Origin: Chloroflexota bacterium
GTDB lineage: Bacteria; Chloroflexota; Limnocylindria; QHBO01
Direction: 5' to 3'
DNA: 52,758 nucleotides
NCBI GenBank assembly: GCA_013816405.1
Contig: JACDEL010000008.1
Coordinates: 1 to 52,758, forward strand
Positions 14,802 through 22,622 of the stretch are shown here, in pieces. The notes beneath the pieces were generated by a model, which saw only the letters and a list, made by a program, of their open reading frames with translations, did no database searches and was not told the origin of the DNA. How positions within the stretch are numbered: position 1 is the first letter of the stretch; each line of letters starts with the position of its first letter. The translations under genes and the position numbers were made by a program.

Positions 14802-16690
14802 TGGAGACCGAGATCGAGCCCCTCGACATCCCCGCCGAGCTGCGGGCCGACAGCCTGGTGGCACTCGTTCACAACTCGATGCAGCGCAACCCGGACAAGG
14901 AGGCGCTGCGCTGGAAGCTGCCCAGGACCCGGCGCCAGACCGGCGGCCCGCCGGAGGAGGAGCCGGTGGCCTGGACGAGCACCACCTACCGCCAGACCTG
15001 GGACTGGATCACGCAGGTGGCGATGGGGCTGAAGCACCTGGGCATCCGCGATGGCGATCGGGTCTGCATCATGAGCCGCACGCGCCCTGCCTGGCTGGCG
15101 GCCGACATCGGCTCCCTCTCGCTCGGCGCGGTGACCTGTCCGATCTACCCGTCGGTCGAGCCGAACCAGGCCGCCTTCGTCATCAACAACGTCGAGGCGC
15201 GACTGATCTTCGTCGAGAACCTGCAGCAGGCTGCCAAGATCGCCCAGGTCCGGGCGCAATGCCCGACCCTCGAGCACGTGGTGGTGATCGACGACCGCGG
15301 GCGGCTCCCCGCGGGGGCGATCAGCTTCGACGACATCTTCGACCTGGCAACCGCCGACGCCGGCGAGATCCGGGAATGGTCGGAGACCTGGCGTGGGTAC
15401 GGCCGCGACAAGGTGGCGACCATCGTCCACACCTCCGGGACCACCGCCAACCCGAAGGGAGTGGTGCTGACCCACGGCAACATCCTCCACAACTTCGAGG
15501 GCGGCGTGGCTGCCATCGACTTCAACGAGGACGACCTGTTTCTCTCGTTCCTGCCCCTCTCCCACATGACCGAGCGGGCGGCGGGCCAGATCGTCCCGCT
15601 CGGGCGCGGCTGCACGATCGCGTATGCGGAGCCCGCCATCGAGCGCCTGGCGGCAAACATGGCGGAGGTGCGTCCCACGGTGATGGTTGCCGTCCCGCGC
15701 CTCTACGAGCGGCTCTACGCCCGGGTCCTCTCGACGGTTGAGGCCGGCCCCCCGCTGCGCCAGCGGGTCTTCGGCTGGGCGCTGGCGCTGGGGCGCGCCA
15801 AGTACGCCAACCACCTTGCCGGCCTGCCGAACTCGGCCTGGCTGCGACTGCAGCTGAAGGTCGCGGAGCGGCTCGTCTTCCACAAGATCAAGGCTCGCAC
15901 CGGCGGGCGGGTGCGCTACTTCGTGTCGGGCGGCGCCCCGCTGTCCCAGGAGATCGGCGAATTCTTCTACGCCATGGGGATGCTGATCCTCGAGGGATAC
16001 GGGCTGACGGAGACCGCCCCGCTGCTGACGATCAACAGACCCGGCGACTTCAGGTTCGGGACCGTCGGTCGGCCCGTCGCGGAGACCCGGATCCGGATCG
16101 ACCCGGGCACGGGCGAGATCCTGGCCAAGGGGCCACAGGTGATGAAGGGATACCTGAACCAGCCCGAGGAGACAGCCCGGGTCATCGACGCCGATGGCTG
16201 GTTCCACACCGGCGACATTGGCGAGCTCGACTCAGAGGGGCGGGTCCTCATCACGGACCGGCTCAAGAACATCATTGTGCTGGCCAACGGGAAGAACGTT
16301 GCGCCCGCGCCGATGGAGATCGCCATCCTGACCAGCCGGTACATCGCCCAGGCGCTCATCCTCGGCGATAACGAGCCGTATACCGGCGTGCTGATCGTTC
16401 CTGACTTCGAGCAGGTCGGCACCTGGGCCGCTGCCAACGGCATGGCCGAGATGCCCCCCGAGCAGCTGGTCGGCGAGAAGGTGGTGCAGAAGCTGATCGA
16501 GGGCGAGGTGAAGGCCAAGCTCGACGGCTTTGCCATCTACGAGCGTCCGCGCCGCGTGGCCCTGCTGCCGCGCCTGCTGTCCGAGGAGGAGGGCGAGCTC
16601 ACACCGTCGCTCAAGATCAAGACGCGGGTGGTCGTCGCCAAGTGGGAGGACAAGGTGGCACACCTCTTCGGCGAGGACGAGAAGGAGTAG
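14798..16690 (+). CDS. Long-chain acyl-CoA synthetase (AMP-binding)
   Basis: The 630-residue ANL-superfamily ligase has the P-loop HTSGTTANPKGVVLTHGN, and YGLTETAPLLT lines the adenylate. GWFHTGDIG and DRLKNIIVLANGKNVAP form the hinge and the final Lys region. The length and the extra helical insert near 300-360 fit bacterial FadD15-type long-chain synthetases. It activates fatty acids with ATP and CoA for the dehydrogenases alongside. ATG codons at 14798 and 14801 are both possible; the first overlaps the preceding stop. Confidence 0.94.
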   Translation: MMETEIEPLDIPAELRADSLVALVHNSMQRNPDKEALRWKLPRTRRQTGGPPEEEPVAWTSTTYRQTWDWITQVAMGLKHLGIRDGDRVCIMSRTRPAWLAADIGSLSLGAVTCPIYPSVEPNQAAFVINNVEARLIFVENLQQAAKIAQVRAQCPTLEHVVVIDDRGRLPAGAISFDDIFDLATADAGEIREWSETWRGYGRDKVATIVHTSGTTANPKGVVLTHGNILHNFEGGVAAIDFNEDDLFLSFLPLSHMTERAAGQIVPLGRGCTIAYAEPAIERLAANMAEVRPTVMVAVPRLYERLYARVLSTVEAGPPLRQRVFGWALALGRAKYANHLAGLPNSAWLRLQLKVAERLVFHKIKARTGGRVRYFVSGGAPLSQEIGEFFYAMGMLILEGYGLTETAPLLTINRPGDFRFGTVGRPVAETRIRIDPGTGEILAKGPQVMKGYLNQPEETARVIDADGWFHTGDIGELDSEGRVLITDRLKNIIVLANGKNVAPAPMEIAILTSRYIAQALILGDNEPYTGVLIVPDFEQVGTWAAANGMAEMPPEQLVGEKVVQKLIEGEVKAKLDGFAIYERPRRVALLPRLLSEEEGELTPSLKIKTRVVVAKWEDKVAHLFGEDEKE

Positions 16691-16717
16691 CGCAGCGCCG
16701 CTCAATGCTCGCGGCGC

Positions 16718-16723
16718 TACCAT
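16718..16723 (+). promoter_or_regulatory. -10 element TACCAT, leaderless thiolase
   Basis: TACCAT ends six bases before the ATG at 16730. Confidence 0.6.
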
Positions 16724-16729
16724 TCCCGC

Positions 16730-17911
16730 ATGAGTGACGTCTTCATCCTGTCGGCCGCCCGGACCCCGATCGGCAAGTTCGGCGGCGGCCTCTCCACGGT
16801 CCCTGCCACACAGCTGGGCGCGGTCGCTATCCGCGCCGCGGTCGAGCGCGCTGCGATCCCCCCGGAGCGGATCGACGAGGTCTTCATGGGCCAGGTCATC
16901 CAGGCCGGGGCCGGGCAGGCGCCGGCCCGCCAGGCTGCGCTCGGTGCCGGACTGCCCAACGGCGTCGGGGCGACCACCATCAACAAGGTCTGCGGCTCGG
17001 GCCTGAAGGCGGTGATGCTTGGCGCTGCCTCGATCCGCGCTGGCGACGCCGAGCTCATCGTGGCCGGCGGCATGGAGAACATGAACCTCGGCCCCTACCT
17101 GCTGCCGGGGGCGCGCGCCGGCTATCGGCTTGGCAACGCCGAGCTGGTGGATGCCACGGTCCACGACGGGCTGTGGTGCGCGATCTGCGACGTCCATATG
17201 GGAGTCCACGCTGAGCGTGTGGCGGCCAAGCACGATGTGACCCGCGACGCCCAGGATGCGTTCGCGGTGCGCTCCCACGAGCGAGCCCTGGCGGCCATCG
17301 CCGACGGTCGCTTCGCCGAGGAGATCGTCCCGGTCGAGGTGCCGGGCAAGACGGGCCCAACCATCGTCGACACCGACGAGAACCCTCGCTCGGACACCTC
17401 GGCCGAGGCGCTGGCTCGGCTGAAGCCCGCCTTCCAGCCGGACGGCGGGACCGTCACGGCCGGTAATGCCCCGGGGATCACCGATGGAGCGGCGGCGCTG
17501 GTGCTGGCCTCAGACACGGCTGTGGCGAGTGATGGTTTGAAGCCGATTGCGCGCATCACCGGCTATGCCCAGGCGGACGTCGCCCCGGAATGGCTGTTCG
17601 AGGCCCCGATCGACGGCGTTCGCAGGCTCCTCACCAAGCTCGACCTGCGCCTCGACGAGTTCGACCTGATCGAGATCAACGAGGCCTTCGCGGCGCAGGT
17701 GCTCTCCGATGGCAACGCGCTGGGCTTCGATTGGGATCGCGTCAACGTAAATGGCGGCGCCATCGCGCTGGGCCACCCGATCGGCGCCTCGGGCGCCCGC
17801 GTGCTGACGACCCTCCTCTACGAGCTGCGGCGGCGCGGCGGCCGGCGCGGACTGGCAACCCTGTGCCTTGGCGGCGGGGGAGCGGTCGCCCTTGCGGTCG
17901 AGATGGTCTGA
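16730..17911 (+). CDS. Acetyl-CoA C-acetyltransferase (thiolase)
   Basis: The 393-residue thiolase has the nucleophile Cys88 in INKVCGSGLKAV. His349 lies in ALGHPIGASGAR, and the second acid/base Cys379 in TLCLGGGGAVAL. All catalytic residues are present. It can cleave 3-ketoacyl-CoA at the end of beta-oxidation or condense two acetyl-CoA. It follows the acyl-CoA synthetase by 39 bases but has its own leaderless promoter. No enoyl-CoA hydratase is in the cluster, so that step must be encoded elsewhere. Confidence 0.95.
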   Translation: MSDVFILSAARTPIGKFGGGLSTVPATQLGAVAIRAAVERAAIPPERIDEVFMGQVIQAGAGQAPARQAALGAGLPNGVGATTINKVCGSGLKAVMLGAASIRAGDAELIVAGGMENMNLGPYLLPGARAGYRLGNAELVDATVHDGLWCAICDVHMGVHAERVAAKHDVTRDAQDAFAVRSHERALAAIADGRFAEEIVPVEVPGKTGPTIVDTDENPRSDTSAEALARLKPAFQPDGGTVTAGNAPGITDGAAALVLASDTAVASDGLKPIARITGYAQADVAPEWLFEAPIDGVRRLLTKLDLRLDEFDLIEINEAFAAQVLSDGNALGFDWDRVNVNGGAIALGHPIGASGARVLTTLLYELRRRGGRRGLATLCLGGGGAVALAVEMV

Positions 17912-17928
17912 GCGCCGCCCACGCTTGA

Positions 17929-17946
17929 CCCGACCCTATAATCGGG
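17929..17946 (+). promoter_or_regulatory. TATAAT -10 inside an inverted repeat, upstream of gdhA
   Basis: A perfect TATAAT (17937-17942) is flanked by CCCGA (17929-17933) and TCGGG (17942-17946). It gives a leader of about 78 bases before the ATG at 18027. The arrangement is what an operator over a -10 would look like. Confidence 0.5.
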
Positions 17947-18026
17947 CCGCCGCGCTCGGACCAGCTCCCGCACCAACATCGGCGGAGGCGTCGGGGCGCG
18001 ACCTACTGGAGGCTCACAGCCAGCCA

Positions 18027-19295
18027 ATGGCAAGTTCGAATCCGGTCGCCGAGGCGCCGAACATCTGGGCGGTAGCCCAGGCGCAGTTCGATGCCGCGGC
18101 CGAGCAGCTCGACCTCGATCCAGGCCTGCGTCGCGTGCTCCGTGTCCCGCAGCGCGAGCTCACCGTCAACTTCCCGGTGACCATGGACGATGGGCACGTG
18201 GAGGTCTTCACCGGCTACCGCATCCAGCACAACGTCAGCCGTGGCCCCGCCAAGGGCGGCATCCGCTACCACCAGGACGTGACGCGCGACGAGGTGCGAG
18301 CCCTCTCGATGTGGATGACGTGGAAATGTGCCGTCGTGAACATCCCGTACGGCGGCGGCAAGGGTGGGGTCATCGTCGATCCCAAGAAGCTCTCCATGCG
18401 CGAGCTGGAGGGGCTCACCCGTCGCTTCACGACGGAGATCAGCCCGTTGATCGGGCCGGATCGGGACATTCCCGCACCCGACGTCAATACCAATGCCCAG
18501 GTGATGGCCTGGATGATGGACACCTTCTCGATGCACCGCGGCTACACCATCCCCGGCGTGGTCACCGGCAAGCCGATCGCCATCGGCGGGTCGCTGGGCC
18601 GCAACGAGGCGACGGCTCGCGGCGCCGTGTACACCCTTCACCAGGCCAGCCGGACCCTCGACATCCCCCTGGCTGGTGCCCGCGTGTCGATTCAGGGGTA
18701 TGGCAACGCCGGCTCGATCGCTGCCGACCTGCTGGCCGATGAGGGTGCGGTGATCGTCGCCGTCAGCGACTCGAGCGGCGGTATCTACAACACCAAGGGG
18801 CTCGACCCTGCGCGGGTCAGTGCCTGGAAGGCGGAGCACGGCACGGTCGTCGGCTTTCCCGGCGCCGATTCGGTCAGCAACACGGAGATCCTCGAGCTCG
18901 ACTGCGAGATCCTGGTCCCGGCCGCCCTCGAGAACCAGATCACCGCGCAGAACGCTCCCCGCATCCAGGCTCGCATCGTCGCCGAGGCGGCCAACGGCCC
19001 GACGACGCCTGAGGCCGACCAGATCCTCTACGACCGGGGTGTCTTCGTGATCCCGGACATCCTCTGCAACGCGGGCGGAGTGACGGTCAGCTACTTCGAG
19101 TGGGTCCAGGACATGCAGTCCTTCTTCTGGACCGAGTCGCGGATCAACGAAAGCCTGCACGAGATCATGGATCGGGCGTTCGAGAGCGTGCATGCCATGA
19201 GCGAGCGCCATTCAGTTCACATGCGCACCGCCGCCTACATGGTCGCCGTGGCGCGGGTGGCTGAGGCAACGACGCTGCGGGGCCTGTACCCCTAG
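18027..19295 (+). CDS. gdhA: Glutamate dehydrogenase (Glu/Leu/Phe/Val family)
   Basis: The 422-residue enzyme has the substrate-domain motifs GYRIQHNVSRGPAKGGIRYH and MTWKCAVVNIPYGGGKGG, whose lysines bind and activate the substrate. D-V-N-T-N in PAPDVNTNAQVM and the nucleotide-binding IQGYGNAGSIAA are also present. It interconverts glutamate and 2-oxoglutarate. The length of about 420 matches the hexameric archaeal/Gram-positive type. Glu versus Leu preference is best read as Glu but is not certain. The ATG at 18027 follows a GGAGG at 18008-18012 with a long spacing of 14 bases. Unlike most neighbours it has a leader and a consensus TATAAT. Confidence 0.92.
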   Translation: MASSNPVAEAPNIWAVAQAQFDAAAEQLDLDPGLRRVLRVPQRELTVNFPVTMDDGHVEVFTGYRIQHNVSRGPAKGGIRYHQDVTRDEVRALSMWMTWKCAVVNIPYGGGKGGVIVDPKKLSMRELEGLTRRFTTEISPLIGPDRDIPAPDVNTNAQVMAWMMDTFSMHRGYTIPGVVTGKPIAIGGSLGRNEATARGAVYTLHQASRTLDIPLAGARVSIQGYGNAGSIAADLLADEGAVIVAVSDSSGGIYNTKGLDPARVSAWKAEHGTVVGFPGADSVSNTEILELDCEILVPAALENQITAQNAPRIQARIVAEAANGPTTPEADQILYDRGVFVIPDILCNAGGVTVSYFEWVQDMQSFFWTESRINESLHEIMDRAFESVHAMSERHSVHMRTAAYMVAVARVAEATTLRGLYP

Positions 19296-19298
19296 ACT
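19293..19298 (+). promoter_or_regulatory. -10 element TAGACT overlapping the gdhA stop codon
   Basis: The first three bases are the TAG stop of gdhA. The hexamer ends seven bases before the ATG at 19306. Confidence 0.6.
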
Positions 19299-19305
19299 CC
19301 TGCGC

Positions 19306-19911
19306 ATGCTCGACCACGAAGAGCGGTTCCTGTTTCGCGAGGAGATCCTGAACCTGGCCAACGCCCTGGCCGAGCCGGGCGCGCTGGACAACGTCGAGGA
19401 CCTGCTCGCCGACGTGACGACCTCGCCGCGGTTCGACAGCGACGTCTTCACACTCGAGCGCTCGCTGCAGGTGATGCTGGGCAGTCGCGCCGGCTCCACG
19501 CTGGTGGGGCTGCTGACCGTCACCCGCGAGGTGTTTGACGAGGTCGGCGAGATTGGCCTGACCCCGGAGGTCCATGAGCGCCTGGTGGGCTGGCGCGCTC
19601 GCTTCGGGCTGGCGATCGACAACGCCCTGAACTTCCTGAACAACCCCGATGGCATCCAGGGGCACAACTTCGGCACGCAGCTCACGCACGGGGAGGGCGG
19701 CCTGACGCTGCAGGGTCGGCTGACCCTGGTCCGCTACAACAACGAGCCGCAGTTCTTCATCGCCGATGCCGACGTGCTGCTGACCATGGCTGCCGATGTG
19801 ATGGAGCGCCTGGGTGAACATCTCGAGCCCGAGATGGTCGAGCCGGAGCTGATGGCCCGGCTGCGCGAAGCGGTCGAACTGATCGAGCGGCGCGGCAAGC
19901 CGCGGGGGTGA
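19306..19911 (+). CDS. Unknown 201-residue soluble protein
   Basis: I do not recognise a family. The protein is mostly helical and acidic, with no signal or membrane segment. The middle (about residues 95-155) has a more conserved-looking stretch, AIDNALNFLNNPDGIQGHNF followed by a beta-like GLTLQGRLTLVRYNNEPQFF. The C-terminal helix is charged. It has its own leaderless -10 element. Its stop overlaps the GTG of the DRTGG ATPase gene (GTGA), so the two proteins are likely made in step and may form a complex. Confidence 0.75.
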   Translation: MLDHEERFLFREEILNLANALAEPGALDNVEDLLADVTTSPRFDSDVFTLERSLQVMLGSRAGSTLVGLLTVTREVFDEVGEIGLTPEVHERLVGWRARFGLAIDNALNFLNNPDGIQGHNFGTQLTHGEGGLTLQGRLTLVRYNNEPQFFIADADVLLTMAADVMERLGEHLEPEMVEPELMARLREAVELIERRGKPRG

Positions 19912-20996
19912 CGGCGGGCCAGCGGGTCTTCGTGGCGGCAACCGGCCAGAACCGGGGCAAGACCACGGCGTCCCTGGGACTCACCGCGGCGATCATCCGG
20001 CGCGGGTCGAAGACCGGCTTCATTAAGCCGGTCGGTCAGCGCTACCTGGTGGTGGAGGGGACGCGCGCAGACGAGGACGCGGTGCTCATGAAGGCCGTCT
20101 TCGACCTTCCCGATGCGCTCGACGACATGAGCCCGGTGACCCTGCCGCGCCACTTTACGACCGACTTCATCATGGGCAGGATCGAGGGGGACCTGGAGCG
20201 TGGTGTGACCGAGGCGGCGAACCGCGTCGGCGCCAACAAGGACCTGCTGGTCATCGAGGGCACGGGCCACGCCGGGGTGGGCGCGGTCGTCGGCCTCTCG
20301 AATGCGCGCGTAGCGGCTCTGCTCGAGGCGCCGGTGGTGATCGTCAGCGAAGGGGGCGTCGGTCGTCCGATCGACGAGATCGTGCTCAACCACGCGCTCT
20401 TCGAGCGTGACGGCGTGAGGGTGGTGGGGGCGGTCGTGAACAAGGTCGACGTCGAGTCGCATCCCGATCTCCCCGATATCCTGCGGCGCGGCCTCGGCCA
20501 GCACGGGATCGATCTCCTCGGCTGCATCCCGTACAGCGACCTCCTGGCCAACCCCTCGCTTGAGCTGATCGCGACTCACCTGGATGGCGAGCTGCTCGCC
20601 GGCCGGGCGACCCCGGGCCGAACGATCGGCCACGTGGCCATCGGCGCCATGCAGGCGAAGCACGCGGCTGGCTTCATCCGCGATCGCACCCTGCTGATCA
20701 CCCCGGGCGATCGGGATGACATGATCGAGATGGCGCTGGAGCTCAATGCCAGGGCTGAGGGCCAGGTCACCGGCGTCGTGCTGACAGGCGGCTTCCGACC
20801 GCCGGAGACCAAGGTGCAGGACCTGCGGGCCGCCGGCCTCTTCACCTACCTCGTCAGGAGCGACACCTACGGAACCGCCCAGGCGGTCGACGAAATCCTG
20901 GTCAAGACCCACCCGACCGATACCGATAAGATCGAGACGATCGTCCGGCTGGTCGACGGCTCCCTCGACATCGGGGACTTCCTGGCGCACCTCTAG
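19908..20996 (+). CDS. DRTGG-domain P-loop ATPase (phosphotransacetylase N-terminal-like)
   Basis: The 362-residue protein has a BioD/CobQ-like P-loop domain (Walker A in ATGQNRGKTTASLGL; LLVIEGTGHAGVGAVV; GVVNKVD-like VVNKVDVES). A DRTGG domain follows (about 225-340, with LLITPGDRDDMIEMA). This pairing occurs at the N-terminus of large phosphotransacetylases and as stand-alone proteins, where it probably senses a nucleotide or acyl compound. No phosphotransacetylase catalytic domain follows here. The GTG start overlaps the unknown gene before it, so the two form a tight pair. Confidence 0.82.
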   Translation: MTAGQRVFVAATGQNRGKTTASLGLTAAIIRRGSKTGFIKPVGQRYLVVEGTRADEDAVLMKAVFDLPDALDDMSPVTLPRHFTTDFIMGRIEGDLERGVTEAANRVGANKDLLVIEGTGHAGVGAVVGLSNARVAALLEAPVVIVSEGGVGRPIDEIVLNHALFERDGVRVVGAVVNKVDVESHPDLPDILRRGLGQHGIDLLGCIPYSDLLANPSLELIATHLDGELLAGRATPGRTIGHVAIGAMQAKHAAGFIRDRTLLITPGDRDDMIEMALELNARAEGQVTGVVLTGGFRPPETKVQDLRAAGLFTYLVRSDTYGTAQAVDEILVKTHPTDTDKIETIVRLVDGSLDIGDFLAHL

Positions 20997-21017
20997 CCTT
21001 CGCGGACGCGGCGGGGG

Positions 21018-21023
21018 TAGCAT
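21018..21023 (+). promoter_or_regulatory. -10 element TAGCAT, leaderless HhH-GPD gene
   Basis: TAGCAT ends seven bases before the ATG at 21031. The ATG at 21022 lies inside it. Confidence 0.6.
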
Positions 21024-21030
21024 GCCGCGC

Positions 21031-21609
21031 ATGACCGCCACGCAGCCAGCCGTCGATCGGCTCCACTTCACCGGCGACGACGAGGCCGATCGCCTGCTCG
21101 CCAACGAGCCGCTGGCGCTGCTGATCGGCTTCGCGCTTGACCAGCAGGTCTCCGTCCAGAAGGCCTTCTCCGGCCCGGCCGAGCTGCGGCGCCGAATCGG
21201 CCACCTCGATGCCGCCCGGATCGCGGCCATGGATCCGGAGGAGCTGCAGGCGGCGTTTCGCGCGCGGCCTGCGCTGCATCGGTTCCCAGGCGCCATGGCC
21301 GGACGGGTGCAGGCGCTGTGCGCCAACCTGGTAAAGAACTACGGTGGCGATGCGAGTCGCGTCTGGAGCGAGGCGGCCGATGGGCGCGACCTGCAGGCGC
21401 GGTTGCTGGCGCTGCCGTCGATCGGCGACATGAAGGCCGGCTCGCTGATCGCGATCCTCGGCAAGCGGTTCGGGCTCAGCCTCCCCAGGCTCGTCGAGGT
21501 GATGCCGACGCATCCGACCCTGGGCGACGTGGATTCGGCCGAAGCGCTGGCCAGCTACCAGGCCGGCAAGCGATCCTGGAAGGCAGCGCACCGGGCAGCC
21601 AAGAGCTGA
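21031..21609 (+). CDS. HhH-GPD family base-excision-repair-like protein
   Basis: The 192-residue protein matches the uncharacterised actinobacterial-type HhH-GPD family. FTGDDEADRLLANEPLALLI and GFALDQQVSVQKAFSGP open the helical core. LLALPSIGDMKAGSLIAILG is the helix-hairpin-helix, followed by VMPTHPTLGDVDSAEALASY near the expected catalytic Asp. A role as a DNA glycosylase is inferred from the fold only. ATG 21031 (MTATQPA) is preferred to 21022 on promoter spacing. It is convergent with panC. Confidence 0.82.
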   Translation: MTATQPAVDRLHFTGDDEADRLLANEPLALLIGFALDQQVSVQKAFSGPAELRRRIGHLDAARIAAMDPEELQAAFRARPALHRFPGAMAGRVQALCANLVKNYGGDASRVWSEAADGRDLQARLLALPSIGDMKAGSLIAILGKRFGLSLPRLVEVMPTHPTLGDVDSAEALASYQAGKRSWKAAHRAAKS

Positions 21610-21628
21610 GGCCCCTCCCGGACAGGGA

Positions 21629-21661
21629 AGGAGGCCGGACGTGGGCACTCGCCGGCCTCCT
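21629..21661. terminator. Strong hairpin between convergent HhH-GPD and panC genes
   Basis: A 10-bp perfect stem, AGGAGGCCGG (21629-21638) and CCGGCCTCCT (21652-21661), has a 13-base loop. It lies 20 bases past the HhH-GPD stop. No T-run follows in either direction, so it may end transcripts by pausing or protect 3' ends for both converging genes. A weaker CCCCG/CGGGG pair followed by TTTT lies closer to the panC stop. Confidence 0.55.
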
Positions 21662-21765
21662 CGTACGCCGCAGCGCAATCGGCCGAAGCCGACGCGCGCG
21701 GTGACAGGCAGCATCATACGGAGCCGACCCCCGACGTCACTAGTACTTTGTAGCCGGGGTTTTGC

Positions 21766-22620
21766 TCAGGCCACGTCCCACGCCAGCGGCATGTTGTCGG
21801 TCAGCCGCGTGGGGCCGATCCAGACCGCCACCAGCGCCAGCGCCGGGCCGGTCACGCGTGCCAACTCGACCAAGCTGGCCGCGTCGGCGACGCTGACGTA
21901 GTCAGGCCGCGCCATCGATTCGGCGGCGATGAGCTCGGTCATCCGCGCCCGCAGCACCTCGGCCGATCGCTCGCCGGAGTTGTACGCGGCTCGAGCGGCG
22001 TTCAGGGCGGCGAAGATGCAGGTCGCCGCGTGACGCTCCTCGATCGAGAGCGAGGCGTTGGCGCTCGACAGGGCCAGGCCATCCGCCTCGCGAATGGTGG
22101 GGCAGATCACCAGCTCGATGTTCATGAACAGGTCGCGCATCATCCGCCGCAGGATCACGATCTGCTGGGCGTGGCGCTGCCCCAGGTACACGCTCGCTGG
22201 ACCGACCAGGTTCAGCATCTTGAGCATGACTGTGGTCAGCCCGTCCAGGTGGCCGGGTCGTGAGGCGCCCTCCAGCTGTCGCGTGAGCCCCTCGACGCTG
22301 ACCCTGGTCAGGTCGTCGGGCGGGTAGAGCGTCGTTACCTCCGGAAGGAAGACGAGGCTTGCCCCATCGCGCTCCAGCAGGGCGAGGTCGCGCTGCTCGT
22401 CGCGCCGCATCGGGCTCGACTCATCCAGGGTCGGGAACTCGGCGGGATTGACGAACGAGCTGACCACAACGCAGCCGTTCTCGGCGCTGGCGCGACGAAC
22501 CAAGGAGAGCTGTCCCTCGTGGAGGACCCCCATGGTCGGGACGAAGCCGACCGAGTCTCCGGCCAGGCGTCGCTCCAGGATCGCGGCGCGCAGCTCGGGG
22601 ACGCCGCGCAGCACCTGCAC
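21766..22620 (-). CDS. panC: Pantoate-beta-alanine ligase homologue with altered active site
   Basis: The 284-residue protein has the full pantothenate-synthetase architecture: PTMGVLHEGQLSLVRR, SSFVNPAEF, RPGHLDGLTTVMLKMLNLV, LGQRHAQQIVILRRM, PTIREADGLALSSAN and a C-terminal RLTDN. It would join pantoate to beta-alanine for CoA. Several usually invariant residues differ. The second His of the HIGH-like HxGH is Gln37, the pantoate-binding Gln of FVNPxQF is Glu61, the K-D of GxKD is Arg149-His150, and SSR is SSA (Ala187). His34, Asn58, Gln153, Ser185 and Ser186 remain. The GTG at 22620 (MQVLRGVPELRAAI) fits the family start and follows the coaBC stop by two bases. Confidence 0.85.
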   Translation of the reverse strand: MQVLRGVPELRAAILERRLAGDSVGFVPTMGVLHEGQLSLVRRASAENGCVVVSSFVNPAEFPTLDESSPMRRDEQRDLALLERDGASLVFLPEVTTLYPPDDLTRVSVEGLTRQLEGASRPGHLDGLTTVMLKMLNLVGPASVYLGQRHAQQIVILRRMMRDLFMNIELVICPTIREADGLALSSANASLSIEERHAATCIFAALNAARAAYNSGERSAEVLRARMTELIAAESMARPDYVSVADAASLVELARVTGPALALVAVWIGPTRLTDNMPLAWDVA

Positions 22621-22622
22621 GA

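Noticed and set aside
17925-17930. TTGACC as the -35 of the gdhA promoter
   Set aside because: Only six bases separate it from TATAAT, far from the 16-18 needed.
21727-21760. CCCCG/CGGGG pair with TTTT as a main terminator after the HhH-GPD gene
   Set aside because: The stem is five pairs with a loop of over 20 bases; the 10-bp hairpin at 21629-21661 is much stronger.
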